The notes under the pieces are model-generated. The model worked only from the letters and a program-made list of their open reading frames with translations. It made no database searches and was not told the DNA's origin. The translations under genes were made by a program, and so were the position numbers. Below are positions 1 through 8,380 of a stretch of 64,000 bases of DNA, one piece after another (the first letter of the stretch is position 1; every line of letters starts with the position of its first letter). Source of the stretch: Ruegeria meonggei (GTDB taxonomy: Bacteria > Pseudomonadota > Alphaproteobacteria > Rhodobacterales > Rhodobacteraceae). The stretch is taken from assembly GCF_900172215.1 (NCBI RefSeq), contig NZ_FWFP01000013.1, positions 62,001-126,000 on the forward strand, written 5' to 3'.

Positions 1-132
1 TTGCGCGGGGGGAAAGCGAGAGTTACTGCAGAGCCCGACGAGGGGCGGTTTGGTATTGGTGCGAGAATTCAAACAACTGGACGTTTCAAACGCAAAGCAA
101 AAGCCAACTCTGCAGAATTAGAAGCTGTTTGA
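1..132 (+). CDS. possible 3' end of a gene, cut by window start
   Basis: Reading from base 1, frame 1 stays open for 43 codons and ends in TGA at 130-132. The tail is basic and charged (GRFKRKAKANSAELEAV). The other two forward frames are also open over most of this stretch, so the frame choice rests only on protein-like composition. I do not recognise a family. It would be the end of a gene convergent with the ribonuclease-like gene on the minus strand. Low confidence. Confidence 0.25.
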   Translation: MRGGKARVTAEPDEGRFGIGARIQTTGRFKRKAKANSAELEAV

Positions 133-151
133 TAATCTACTATTGTCAGTC

Positions 152-898
152 TTAAACTCGATGCTGAAGCAGCTTGGTTTCACCATCTGAAATCACCACG
201 CCCTTACGCCAAAGATGATCCTTCATCACAGTCGGGTATTTGCTTGCGTAGTCACGGTATTTGTCGTTGGTCACGGCAAAAGAGATCGGCATGTGTTTCA
301 GAGCCTCTAAAATATACTTGTCTGCCTGAACGCCGCCAGGAACGACATAAACCTCGTCTTCTTTGAGGCCAAAAATTTGTGCCAGCAGGATCAAAGAATG
401 TCGTTGGCTGCTTGGAAAAGCCCCGTGTTCACTGAGTGTATGAAAAATACTGGCATCAAAGAAACAAACGATACGGTATCCCTGTGAGCGGAGCAGATTG
501 GCGATCTCACCAAGCGGTTGTGCATCCAATCCGTTGTCATGCCCAAGATGGTAGATATTGCTGCCATCAAAAACAGCCGTTTTTTCATCCAGTCTGAGAC
601 CCCGCAAAAACCCCTGACGGTCATTGGCCAACAAGAAGTGCTGTTTACCTGTGCGAACTCTGCGAACTACAAACCACCAAATGATAACAAGTGCAGACAG
701 AAGGATCAAAACCTGAGTGTTCTTCGAACCTGACGATCCTAAAAGCCACCACACAGACAGTGCAGATATGCAAACCAACAGACCAAAGCTCAAGAGCCTT
801 TGCAGGGTGCACCATAACCATGCGACGGTATTGCGGTCTTGTTTTGAGGCAAAACCTTTTGAGAGCACTTCACCTAATGTAGTTGGTTTGGAAGCCAT
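152..898 (-). CDS. membrane-anchored NYN (Zc3h12a-like) ribonuclease domain protein
   Basis: Predicted 248-residue protein with two hydrophobic segments (about residues 34-53 and 61-79) followed by a cytoplasmic NYN/PIN-like nuclease domain. The domain shows the family pattern: DGSN at 111-114 on the first strand, FFDAS near 146-150, ADKYIL near 192-197 and TNDKYRDY near 210-217. These supply the acidic residues that bind metal in PIN/NYN nucleases. Zc3h12a-type NYN proteins cleave RNA; the RNA target here is unknown. The start chosen is ATG at 898; an in-frame start at 955 would add 19 residues, and neither has a strong Shine-Dalgarno. Base composition looks clearly more AT-rich than the following genes, suggesting transfer. 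Membrane tethering of this domain is unusual. Family assignment fairly sure, role unknown. Confidence 0.7.
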   Translation of the reverse strand: MASKPTTLGEVLSKGFASKQDRNTVAWLWCTLQRLLSFGLLVCISALSVWWLLGSSGSKNTQVLILLSALVIIWWFVVRRVRTGKQHFLLANDRQGFLRGLRLDEKTAVFDGSNIYHLGHDNGLDAQPLGEIANLLRSQGYRIVCFFDASIFHTLSEHGAFPSSQRHSLILLAQIFGLKEDEVYVVPGGVQADKYILEALKHMPISFAVTNDKYRDYASKYPTVMKDHLWRKGVVISDGETKLLQHRV

Positions 899-1020
899 AG
901 TGGGTCTTATGCTAATGCCCATTGGGCAAATGGTTGTTAAGTTAATCTTGGGCAACCATAAGAGCTTATAGCGGACTTAGCCTGTTCTCACTTCGACCCC
1001 AATGCGTCATCCTTCAGGCT

Positions 1021-2118
1021 CTACGTGTTGAACAGAAAATGCATCACATCGCCATCCTTGACGATGTATCCCTTGCCCTCGGCCCGCATCTTGCCCGCTT
1101 CTTTCGCGCCCTGCTCACCATTGGCGGTGATATAGTCGTCATAGGCGATGGTTTCGGCACGGATGAAGCCTTTTTCGAAATCGCCGTGGATCACTCCGGC
1201 GGCCTGCGGCGCGGCGGTTCCGGTACGGATGGTCCAGGCACGTGCCTCTTTCGGGCCGACGGTGAAATAGGTCTCGAGCTTGAGCAGGTCGTAACCTGCG
1301 CGGATCAGACGATCGAGGCCGGGCTCTTCCAGGCCCATCTCTTCCAGGAACATCTGGGCCTCATCTTCTTCCAGCAGGCTGATCTCTTCTTCGATCTTGG
1401 CGCTGATGATGACGTGCGCGTTGCCTTGTGCTGCGGCGATCTCGGCTACGCGAGCTGAGTATTCATTGCCTTCGGCGGACTCTTCCTCTGAGACGTTGCA
1501 AACGTAAAGCACCGGTTTGGTGGTCAGCAATTGCAGCATTTTCCAGGCCTTGTCGTCTTCGGCGGTGACCTCAACCAGACGGGCCGGCTTGCCGCTTTCC
1601 AGCATCGCCTGCGCCTCGGCCAGCAGGCGTTCCTGCTGCTGAGCCTCTTTGTCGTTGCCCTTCAGCTTGCGCACCAGATTGGCGCGGCGCTTTTCGATGC
1701 TTTCCAGATCGGCCAGCATCAGTTCGGTCTCGATGGTATCGGCATCGGCTACCGGATCGACGCGCCCATCCACATGGGTCACGTCACCGTCTTCGAAACA
1801 GCGCAACACATGGGCAATCGCGTCGGTCTCACGAATATTGGCCAAAAATTGGTTGCCCAGCCCTTCCCCCTGCGAGGCGCCTTTAACCAAACCGGCAATA
1901 TCCACAAACGTCATCCGCGTCGGGATGATCTGCTTTGAACTTGCGATCGCGGCCAGCCTGTCCAGCCGGTCATCAGGGACCGCAACATCGCCCACATTTG
2001 GTTCGATGGTACAGAACGGGAAATTCGCCGCCTGCGCGGCCGCGGTCTTGGTCAACGCGTTGAACAGAGTCGACTTGCCGACGTTCGGCAAACCCACGAT
2101 TCCCATTTTAAAGCCCAT
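1021..2118 (-). CDS. ychF: redox-regulated ribosome-binding ATPase YchF
   Basis: 365 residues, the usual length for YchF of the Obg-related TRAFAC class. The P-loop [15 protein letters not shown] lies at residues 9-23, followed by the switch motif [10 protein letters not shown] near 73-82. In place of the NKxD guanine-specificity motif there is NVSEE, as expected for YchF, which prefers ATP over GTP. The C-terminal third is the TGS-type domain ending in the conserved [17 protein letters not shown]. The protein associates with ribosomes and is linked to translation and oxidative-stress control. It begins with the family-typical [15 protein letters not shown] 7-bp palindrome (GGCCCAA-A-TTGGGCC, 2183-2197) lies in the upstream gap shared with the next divergent gene. 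Confidence 0.95.
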   Translation of the reverse strand: MGFKMGIVGLPNVGKSTLFNALTKTAAAQAANFPFCTIEPNVGDVAVPDDRLDRLAAIASSKQIIPTRMTFVDIAGLVKGASQGEGLGNQFLANIRETDAIAHVLRCFEDGDVTHVDGRVDPVADADTIETELMLADLESIEKRRANLVRKLKGNDKEAQQQERLLAEAQAMLESGKPARLVEVTAEDDKAWKMLQLLTTKPVLYVCNVSEEESAEGNEYSARVAEIAAAQGNAHVIISAKIEEEISLLEEDEAQMFLEEMGLEEPGLDRLIRAGYDLLKLETYFTVGPKEARAWTIRTGTAAPQAAGVIHGDFEKGFIRAETIAYDDYITANGEQGAKEAGKMRAEGKGYIVKDGDVMHFLFNT

Positions 2119-2316
2119 GCTGGCCTCCTGAAGCGATACGACGGCGTCTTCTATGCAGGTCAGGAGAAATGCGCAACCCAGAGGCCCAAATTGGGCCGAG
2201 TCCGTTTTGCAACATCACACATCTGTCAAGCACAGTTGATAACTGGATGGTTGCAATCATCGATCCAGCGTCACCAAATGTTTCATAACGCGCAACAGAA
2301 CTGACGAATTACGACC

Positions 2317-2802
2317 ATGAAATCACTCATTCTTTCCGTTTTCCTAATGGCAACGGCCACTGCCGTTCAGGCCCAATCCGTCATATTTGGCGCAGGCTAT
2401 TCAGACTTCTCGAGCGGCGCATCAGACGATCATGCGCTTTTTTCGCTCGAGTATCAGCACAGACCTTTTCACCAGGCGACGCGGTTCAGCGCAGGCTTGG
2501 GCGCGGCGCTGTCGGTGGACACCGCCGGAGATACTCATATCGGTGCCGGACTGGTCGGTCTCTACAATCTGTCCGACCGCTGGTTTGCCGAACTCAGTGT
2601 CATGCCGGGCTATTTCAACGCCGGGGACGACGACAACGATCTGGGTGGCAACTTTCAGATCCGCAGCCTGCTGGGTGTTGGCTACACGCTGGACCGCGGA
2701 AACAAGATCTCGGTGGCCGTGGCGCATAAGTCCAACGCTAGTACCAACTCCTCCAACCCGGGCGTAAACTCAGTGTTACTGCGCTATCACTACGGGTTCT
2801 GA
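2317..2802 (+). CDS. PagL-like lipid A deacylase family outer-membrane protein
   Basis: 161 residues: Sec signal peptide (about 1-20, cleavage after AVQAQ), then alternating hydrophobic strands and a C-terminal aromatic (YHYGF) typical of an eight-stranded outer-membrane barrel. The segment AHKSNASTNSSNPGVN (136-151) matches the HxSN active-site region of PagL-type acyloxyacyl hydrolases, which remove the 3-O acyl chain from lipid A. His137 and Ser139 fit the catalytic pair. The position 14 residues after the His, Glu140 in Pseudomonas PagL, is Asn151 here, so activity is uncertain. It is transcribed alone, divergent from ychF and ahead of trpA. Confidence 0.7.
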   Translation: MKSLILSVFLMATATAVQAQSVIFGAGYSDFSSGASDDHALFSLEYQHRPFHQATRFSAGLGAALSVDTAGDTHIGAGLVGLYNLSDRWFAELSVMPGYFNAGDDDNDLGGNFQIRSLLGVGYTLDRGNKISVAVAHKSNASTNSSNPGVNSVLLRYHYGF

Positions 2803-2881
2803 CGCAATCTGGCCCTGGCGGGATTGATTTCCGGTCAAAGTTTCTGCACATCAGGATCAACTCTGAATGCAAGGACTGCAG

Positions 2882-3673
2882 ATGACCCGTATAGATGCCA
2901 AGTTCGCTGCCCTGAAGGCCGAAGGGAAAAAGGCCTTTGTGTCTTACATCATGGCAGGCGACCCCGATTTCGACACCTCGCTTGAAATCGTAAAAGGCCT
3001 GCCCGGCGCCGGCGTCGATGTGATCGAGCTGGGCTTGCCCTTCACCGACCCGATGGCAGATGGCCCTACCATTCAGGCCGCGGGTCAACGGGCATTGGAA
3101 AGCGGCATGACCTTGCAGCGCACGCTGGATCTGGCGCGCGCCTTCCGCGAATCCGATGACACAACGCCGATTGTCCTGATGGGGTATTACAATCCGATCT
3201 ACAGTCGGGGCGTCGACACGTTCTTGGCAGATGCCAAAGCCGCGGGGATCGACGGTCTGATCGTCGTCGACCTGCCCCCGGAAGAAGATGAAGAACTGTG
3301 CTTGCCAGCACAAGCGGCGGGTCTCAACTTTATTCGCCTTGCCACCCCAACCACAGATGACAAACGCCTGCCCCGCGTTCTGCAAAACACCTCGGGCTTT
3401 GTGTACTATGTCTCGATCACCGGCATCACCGGAGCGGCCGAGGCTCAGGCCACCAATGTCGGCCCCGAAGTGGCCCGGATCAAATCGGCAACCGATCTGC
3501 CGGTGATTGTTGGGTTTGGCATCAACACGCCTGACAAATCCAAAGCCATCGCCAGTGTCGCAGACGGGGCTGTGGTCGGGTCTGCCATTGTCAGTCAGAT
3601 TGCCGAAGGCAAATCTGTTCCCGATGTCCTGGGCTTTGTCAAATCGCTGGCCGACGGAGCCCACTCCGCCTGA
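2882..3673 (+). CDS. trpA: tryptophan synthase alpha subunit
   Basis: Alpha subunit of tryptophan synthase. It cleaves indole-3-glycerol phosphate to indole and glyceraldehyde 3-phosphate and pairs with TrpB. The TIM barrel shows the catalytic Glu in [17 protein letters not shown] and the phosphate-binding end [10 protein letters not shown]...[11 protein letters not shown]. The start at 2882 (263 residues, [12 protein letters not shown]) is preferred because AAGGA lies 6 bases upstream; an ATG at 2867 would add five residues. Its partner trpB is on the opposite strand about 5 kb away rather than directly upstream, so the classical trpBA pair is split. A strong hairpin terminator follows. Confidence 0.95.
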   Translation: MTRIDAKFAALKAEGKKAFVSYIMAGDPDFDTSLEIVKGLPGAGVDVIELGLPFTDPMADGPTIQAAGQRALESGMTLQRTLDLARAFRESDDTTPIVLMGYYNPIYSRGVDTFLADAKAAGIDGLIVVDLPPEEDEELCLPAQAAGLNFIRLATPTTDDKRLPRVLQNTSGFVYYVSITGITGAAEAQATNVGPEVARIKSATDLPVIVGFGINTPDKSKAIASVADGAVVGSAIVSQIAEGKSVPDVLGFVKSLADGAHSA

Positions 3674-3699
3674 CCACAGCCAAATTCGCGTTTTCAACC

Positions 3700-3734
3700 G
3701 CCGCAGTGAGTTCTTTGCTTGCTGCGGCTTTTTT
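3700..3734 (+). terminator. rho-independent terminator after trpA
   Basis: A perfect 7-bp stem, GCCGCAG (3700-3706) with CTGCGGC (3722-3728), is followed directly by six T residues. It lies 27 bases after the trpA stop and closes that transcription unit before the lactate dehydrogenase gene. Confidence 0.8.
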
Positions 3735-3810
3735 GTTGTCTGGACGCGATTGACCCACGCGTCAATAAATTGGTATGAAAATTTAACCAAATCGACGAAA
3801 GCGCCCCAAA

Positions 3811-4977
3811 ATGCCCGTCATCACAACCATAGAAGATCTCCGCCGCATCTATGAACGCCGCGTTCCGAGGATGTTTTACGATTACGCAGAAAGCGGCAGC
3901 TGGACAGAGCAGACCTTTCGCGAGAACAGCTCAGACTTTGAAGATATCAGGCTGCGCCAACGGGTTGCCGTCGATATGTCCGGGCGCTCGACCGCATCGC
4001 AGATGATCGGACAAGAGGTCGCGATGCCGGTCGCCCTGGCACCTGTCGGGTTGACCGGGATGCAACATGCGGACGGAGAGATGAAGGCCGCCAAAGCCGC
4101 CGAGGATTTCGGTGTACCCTTTACATTGTCGACCATGTCGATCAACTCGATCGAAGACGTGGCGGAACACACCAACAAACCATTCTGGTTCCAGCTCTAT
4201 ACAATGAAGGATCAGGATTACGTAAGCCGTCTGATCCAACGGGCGAAAGACGCTAAATGTTCGGCCCTCGTGATCACGCTGGACCTGCAAGTACTTGGGC
4301 AGCGGCACAAGGACCTGAAGAACGGATTGTCCGCCCCACCAAAGCTGACCGCAAAAACCATCGCAAACCTGATGACCAAATGGTCCTGGGGCCTTGAGAT
4401 GCTGGGCGCGAAGCGCCGGGAATTCGGTAACATCGTTGGCCATGTCGAAGGTATTTCTGATGCGTCATCGCTGGGGGCATGGACGGCAGAACAATTCGAC
4501 CCCAGCCTGGATTGGCATAAGGTCGAAAAATTGATGGAACAGTGGGGCGGCAAGGTCATCCTGAAAGGGATACTAGACGCTGAAGATGCCAAAATGGCGG
4601 CTAAACTGGGCGCGGATGCTATTGTGGTTTCAAATCATGGCGGCCGCCAACTGGACGGCGCACTCAGCTCAATTCGGATGTTGCCACAAATCATGGACGC
4701 CGTGGGCAATGATGTTGAGGTCCATCTCGACAGCGGCATTCGTTCTGGTCAGGACGTGCTGAAAGCGTTGGCTCTTGGCGCCAAAGGCACCTTTATCGGC
4801 CGTGCATTCGTGTACGGTCTTGGTGCCATGGGTCAAAATGGCGTCACGACGGCATTGAACGTCATCCGCACAGAGCTGGACACCACAATGGCCTTGTGCG
4901 GCGAACGTCACGTCCAGGATCTGGGACGTCACAACGTGCTAGTGCCCCAAGATTTTGGCGGATGTTGGCAGACCTGA
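3811..4977 (+). CDS. lldD: FMN-dependent L-lactate dehydrogenase / alpha-hydroxy-acid oxidase
   Basis: 388-residue flavoprotein of the (S)-2-hydroxy-acid oxidase family. It shows the N-terminal YDYAESGSW motif, the FMN-contacting APVGLTGM segment, the Lys in VILKGI and the active-site SNHGGRQLDG with the catalytic His, then the phosphate-binding DSGIRSGQDVLKALALGA. These residues fit L-lactate dehydrogenase (quinone- or cytochrome-linked, lactate to pyruvate). Related mandelate or glycolate enzymes cannot be excluded from sequence alone. It is transcribed alone after the trpA terminator, with no lactate permease or regulator adjacent. Confidence 0.85.
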   Translation: MPVITTIEDLRRIYERRVPRMFYDYAESGSWTEQTFRENSSDFEDIRLRQRVAVDMSGRSTASQMIGQEVAMPVALAPVGLTGMQHADGEMKAAKAAEDFGVPFTLSTMSINSIEDVAEHTNKPFWFQLYTMKDQDYVSRLIQRAKDAKCSALVITLDLQVLGQRHKDLKNGLSAPPKLTAKTIANLMTKWSWGLEMLGAKRREFGNIVGHVEGISDASSLGAWTAEQFDPSLDWHKVEKLMEQWGGKVILKGILDAEDAKMAAKLGADAIVVSNHGGRQLDGALSSIRMLPQIMDAVGNDVEVHLDSGIRSGQDVLKALALGAKGTFIGRAFVYGLGAMGQNGVTTALNVIRTELDTTMALCGERHVQDLGRHNVLVPQDFGGCWQT

Positions 4978-5009
4978 TCGGCCGCTGTCTGAACCGACCT
5001 CGGTATAGG

Positions 5010-5119
5010 GGCTCTGCCCCCGACGCCTACGGCACCTCCCCCGGGGATACTTGTAGCCAGATGAACAAGGGATACCAGCTTCATCTGGCTAAAAATATCC
5101 CGGAGCGCGAGGCAGAGCC
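5010..5119. repeat. nested intergenic inverted-repeat element
   Basis: Between lldD and rplY the sequence folds on itself in three nested pairs. GGCTCTGCC (5010-5018) pairs with GGCAGAGCC (5111-5119). GGGATA (5044-5049) pairs with TATCCC (5096-5101). AGCCAGATGAA (5055-5065) pairs with TTCATCTGGCT (5080-5090). The whole resembles a REP- or MITE-like palindromic intergenic element. I saw no second copy in this window and no gene in the 259-base gap. Confidence 0.6.
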
Positions 5120-5236
5120 TCGCTGAAAAATAATCCTGCGGCAGGCCTTTCCAAATCCAGTGAATCAAGCTAAGGACGCGGCTTCACGCGGGTATACAGC
5201 CTTGGAGGATGCCCGCCCTAACATTGGAGAATTATC

Positions 5237-5890
5237 ATGGCTGGAGAGATTCCTGATCTCGTAGCTCTGGAACGGACGGGGACAGGCAAGGGCGCCGCTC
5301 GTCAGGCACGCCGCGATGGCATGGTTCCGGGCATTGTTTTTGGTGGCGACAAAGAACCGCTGCCGATTCAGATCCCGTTTAACGTCCTGTTCAAGCGCCT
5401 GAAAGCAGGCCGGTTCAAGTCGACCCTGTGGAACCTGAAGGTTGAAGGCCACGATGACGTCCGTGTCATCTGCCGCGACGTTCAGCGTGACGTTGTCAAA
5501 GACCTGCCGACCCACCTGGACCTGATGCGTCTGCGTCGGACCACCAAAATCGCGCTGTTCATTCCCGTTGATTTCATCAACGAAGAAGAGGCACCCGGTA
5601 TCAAGAAGGGTGGCGTTCTGACCGTTGTCCGCCCGGAAGTCGAACTGTTGTGCACCGCCGGCGACATCCCCGAGAAGATCACCGTTGATCTGACCGGCAT
5701 GGAAATCAATGACGTTGTGACCATCTCGTCGGTTGATCTGCCGGGTGGCACCAAGCCGACCATCGACCGTGATTTCGTTATTGCGAACATCTCGGCCCCG
5801 ACCGGTCTTGCGTCGGACGACGACGAAGATGACGAAGAAGTGGCCGTTGACGAGGTTGAAGTCGTTGGTCAGGAAGAAGCAGAAGAATAA
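5237..5890 (+). CDS. rplY: 50S ribosomal protein L25/general stress protein Ctc
   Basis: 217-residue long-form (CTC-type) L25. The N-terminal 5S-rRNA-binding barrel (about 8-95, with [23 protein letters not shown]) is followed by the TL5-like C-terminal domain (about 100-185) and a very acidic tail ([17 protein letters not shown]). It binds 5S rRNA in the large subunit. GGAG lies about 8 bases before the ATG. It is followed by a terminator and then pth, the usual rplY-pth order. Confidence 0.95.
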   Translation: MAGEIPDLVALERTGTGKGAARQARRDGMVPGIVFGGDKEPLPIQIPFNVLFKRLKAGRFKSTLWNLKVEGHDDVRVICRDVQRDVVKDLPTHLDLMRLRRTTKIALFIPVDFINEEEAPGIKKGGVLTVVRPEVELLCTAGDIPEKITVDLTGMEINDVVTISSVDLPGGTKPTIDRDFVIANISAPTGLASDDDEDDEEVAVDEVEVVGQEEAEE

Positions 5891-5916
5891 ATCCAGACCC
5901 AGTTTTCTGGATTGCG

Positions 5917-5944
5917 AAACGGGGCCCCTGTGGTCCCGTTTTTC
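5917..5944 (+). terminator. rho-independent terminator after rplY
   Basis: A 10-bp stem with one G-U pair, AAACGGGGCC (5917-5926) with GGTCCCGTTT (5932-5941), has a 5-base loop and runs into further T residues. It lies between rplY and pth and probably attenuates read-through. Confidence 0.75.
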
Positions 5945-6027
5945 TTTGTGCACAGAGGGTGGAAACCCAAGTACAAACCATGCGATCAAGCAGATGTACA
6001 TTTCTCGCTTGAGATAGGGACGTAGCA

Positions 6028-6708
6028 ATGAAGTTGTTTGTCGGATTGGGAAACCCGGGTTCAAAATACGCCCGCAATCGGCACAATATCGGCTTTATGG
6101 CTGTAGACCGGATTGCCGATGACCACGGGTTTGGTCCCTGGAAGTCCAAGTTTCAGGCAGAAATCGCCGAAGGGCGTCTGGGGCATGAAAAGGTTCTGCT
6201 CATCAAACCGCAAACCTTCATGAACCGCTCGGGCCAGACAGTGGGCGAGGCGATGCGTTTTTATAAATTGGAGCCAACCGAAGTAACGGTGTTCCATGAC
6301 GAGCTGGATCTTGCCCCCGGCAAGGTGCGGGTCAAGGCGGGCGGCGGGCTTGCGGGCCATAACGGTTTGCGCTCGATCCACGAACACATCAGCCCGACCT
6401 ATGACAGGGTGCGCCTTGGGATCGGACATCCGGGCCGAAAAGAAATGGTCTCACCCTATGTACTGGGTGACTTTTCCAAAGCTGATGCAGACTGGCTGGA
6501 TGATGTCCTGCGAGGCGTCTCGGATGGCGCAGGTCATCTCGCCGACGGCGAAGGTGGCAAGTTCATGAATGCGGTTGCGCTGCGCACGGTCCCGCCGCGG
6601 TCGTCGAAATCACCTGCGGAGGCACCCAAAACCGCGCCAAAACCAGCGCCGCATTCTGAACCTGACGACCGCTCAGCGATGCAGAAACTGATGGACAAAT
6701 TCAGGTAG
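6028..6708 (+). CDS. pth: peptidyl-tRNA hydrolase
   Basis: 226 residues. It hydrolyses peptidyl-tRNAs that drop off the ribosome and recycles tRNA. The bacterial Pth hallmarks are all present: FVGLGNPGSKYARNRHNIGFM with the catalytic His at 20, KPQTFMNRSGQ, HDELDLAPGKVRVKAGGGLAGHNGLRSI and the Asp in that segment. The C-terminal extension after about residue 185 is rich in Pro, Ala and Lys (KSPAEAPKTAPKPAPHSEPDD), common in alphaproteobacterial homologues and probably disordered. The upstream neighbour is rplY. Confidence 0.95.
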   Translation: MKLFVGLGNPGSKYARNRHNIGFMAVDRIADDHGFGPWKSKFQAEIAEGRLGHEKVLLIKPQTFMNRSGQTVGEAMRFYKLEPTEVTVFHDELDLAPGKVRVKAGGGLAGHNGLRSIHEHISPTYDRVRLGIGHPGRKEMVSPYVLGDFSKADADWLDDVLRGVSDGAGHLADGEGGKFMNAVALRTVPPRSSKSPAEAPKTAPKPAPHSEPDDRSAMQKLMDKFR

Positions 6709-6731
6709 AGCCAGATCTCTTGCCGTAACGT

Positions 6732-6781
6732 CCCATTTGCCCAATGGCACCGGGCACGGTCCAATACGATACGCAAATGGG
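6732..6781 (+). promoter_or_regulatory. leader hairpin overlapping the ribosome-binding site
   Basis: Perfect 9-bp inverted repeat, CCCATTTGC (6732-6740) and GCAAATGGG (6773-6781). The 3' arm contains the first three bases of the GGGAGG Shine-Dalgarno in front of the serine hydrolase ATG at 6791. If formed in mRNA it would mask that site. Seen directly; the regulatory role is inference. Confidence 0.4.
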
Positions 6782-6790
6782 AGGCGACAT

Positions 6791-7954
6791 ATGAAAACTT
6801 TGTTGAAGTGGGTGCTGCGCATCCTGCTGATGCTGGTGCTGGCCGCAGTTGTTGTGGGTATTTGGAAACGAGAAGAAATTCAGCGCCTAGTGGCCGTGAA
6901 TTCCCTGTTTGCCGAAGACAAGATCGTTCACAACTTTTCCCATATGAATGAGGCCTTCAAAACCGTGGACCTGCCACGCGGCAAAGGGCCGACATCAGAG
7001 CTTGGCTATGGCACTGGCTTTGACCTGCCGGAAGGCACCGATACTTGGATCGAAGACCGCTCGGTGACCTCGTTATTGGTTATGCAAGGCGGTCAGATCC
7101 GGTTCGAGGAATACTATCTGGGCACAACAGCCGAAGACCGGCGGATATCTTGGTCTGTCGCCAAAAGCTATTTGTCCGCCCTTTTCGGTATCCTGTTGGC
7201 CGAAGGTTCAATCGATTCACTGGACGATCCGGTGGTGAAATACGCGCCCAAACTGGAAGGCTCGGCCTATGAAGGCGTGACGATCCGCAACGTGTTGAAC
7301 ATGGCCAGCGGCGTGACCTTTGATGAGGACTACCTGGACTACAACTCGGACATCAACCGGATGGGTCGTGTTGTGGCCTTGGGCGGAGAACTGGACAATT
7401 TCGCAGCCTCGCTGCAGGACAGTTTCACCGCGCCGGGCGAGACCTGGCAGTATGTCTCAATCGACACGCATGTTGTCGGCATGGTAGTGCGCGGCGCAAC
7501 CGGCCGCAGCGTTGCCGAGCTGTTGAGCGAGAAGATATTGCAGCCGCTTGGGTTGGAACATGACGGCTATTACGTCACCGACGGTGCAGGCGTAGCCTTT
7601 GTTTTAGGCGGGTTGAACTTCACCACCCGCGACTATGCCCGATTCGGCCAGTTGATCCTGCAAAACGGCACTTACGATGGCCAGCAACTGGTGCCTGCGG
7701 ACTGGATTGCCGAGTCCGTCTGGCCCAGCGCACCGACCGCATCCGGCAAGATCGGCTATGGATACCAGTGGTGGATTCCTGTTGGCGCGCATGAGGGTGA
7801 ATTTCTGGCGCGCGGTGTGTATGGTCAGTACATCTATTTTGATCAACCCCGCGATATGCTGATTGTTGCGACTGGGGCAGATCGCAGGTTTCGCGATCCC
7901 GGCGTAAACGACGCAAACATCGAGATGTTCCGCAAGATCGCCCAAAGCCTGTAA
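6791..7954 (+). CDS. beta-lactamase-family serine hydrolase, membrane-anchored
   Basis: 387 residues with an N-terminal hydrophobic anchor (about 5-24) and a class C beta-lactamase/penicillin-binding-protein fold in the periplasm. The nucleophile motif SVAK is at 122-125 (SxxK), and a Tyr motif YVS follows later. The C-terminal half carries the usual GYGYQWWIP region. Family members are esterases, peptidases or amide hydrolases; the substrate is not predictable. ATG at 6791 is chosen because GGGAGG lies just upstream; an in-frame ATG at 6737 lacks one and would place a non-hydrophobic extension before the anchor. It precedes a DUF2237 gene by 9 bases. Confidence 0.8.
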   Translation: MKTLLKWVLRILLMLVLAAVVVGIWKREEIQRLVAVNSLFAEDKIVHNFSHMNEAFKTVDLPRGKGPTSELGYGTGFDLPEGTDTWIEDRSVTSLLVMQGGQIRFEEYYLGTTAEDRRISWSVAKSYLSALFGILLAEGSIDSLDDPVVKYAPKLEGSAYEGVTIRNVLNMASGVTFDEDYLDYNSDINRMGRVVALGGELDNFAASLQDSFTAPGETWQYVSIDTHVVGMVVRGATGRSVAELLSEKILQPLGLEHDGYYVTDGAGVAFVLGGLNFTTRDYARFGQLILQNGTYDGQQLVPADWIAESVWPSAPTASGKIGYGYQWWIPVGAHEGEFLARGVYGQYIYFDQPRDMLIVATGADRRFRDPGVNDANIEMFRKIAQSL

Positions 7955-7963
7955 GGTGAAGCC

Positions 7964-8338
7964 ATGCAGAAACAGGACAGCATCAACGTATTGGGGGGCG
8001 CTCTGGCCCCATGTTCGCGCGATCCGCTGACCGGGTTCTTTCGGGATGGGGCCTGCAACACCTGCCCCGAGGATCAGGGCAGTCACACGGTCTGTGCGGT
8101 GATGACGGCCGAATTCCTGGCCTTCTCAAAATACGTAGGCAATGATCTGAGCAGCCCGCACCCAGATTTCAACTTTCCGGGGCTAAAGCCCGGGGACAGC
8201 TGGTGCCTGTGCGCTGCACGGTTCCTTCAGGCCCATGACGAAGGGTGCGCCCCCAAAGTGCATCTGGAAGCGACCCATCAACGTGCACTGGAAGTGGTGC
8301 CGTTGCGCCTGCTGAAAGACCACGCGACCCAAAACTAG
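7964..8338 (+). CDS. DUF2237 family protein
   Basis: 124 residues belonging to the conserved DUF2237 family. The N-terminal NVLGGALAPCSRDPLTGFFRDGACNT, the central CAVMTAEFLAFSKYVGNDLSSP and PGDSWCLCAARF with APKVHLEATHQRALEVV are characteristic. Several conserved Cys residues (17, 30, 34, 44, 81, 83) could bind metal. Function is unknown. It starts 9 bases after the serine hydrolase stop and is probably co-transcribed with it. It is convergent with trpB. Confidence 0.8.
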   Translation: MQKQDSINVLGGALAPCSRDPLTGFFRDGACNTCPEDQGSHTVCAVMTAEFLAFSKYVGNDLSSPHPDFNFPGLKPGDSWCLCAARFLQAHDEGCAPKVHLEATHQRALEVVPLRLLKDHATQN

Positions 8339-8380
8339 TCGAACCGGCCCAGGCTTTCCCGGGCCCGTCGTATTTTGGGC

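Noticed and set aside
1649..2131. Long open frame antisense to ychF (160 codons).
   Set aside because: High-GC shadow frame; no family features, no ribosome-binding site, and ychF on the other strand is certain.
2738..3790. 350-codon open frame antisense to trpA.
   Set aside because: It mirrors trpA codon usage and spans the trpA terminator; composition is not protein-like.
5165..6064. 299-codon frame antisense to rplY.
   Set aside because: Shadow of rplY and its terminator; no motif or start signal.
919..6747. The 15-mer CCATTTGCCCAATGG occurs at 6733-6747 and, on the other strand, at 919-933.
   Set aside because: By simple counting, several shared 15-mers are expected by chance in 64 kb on both strands, and the two contexts differ.
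8345..8366. GGCCC/GGGCC inverted repeat between DUF2237 and trpB as a terminator.
   Set aside because: Only 5 bp with a 10-base loop and no adjacent T-run; too weak to list.
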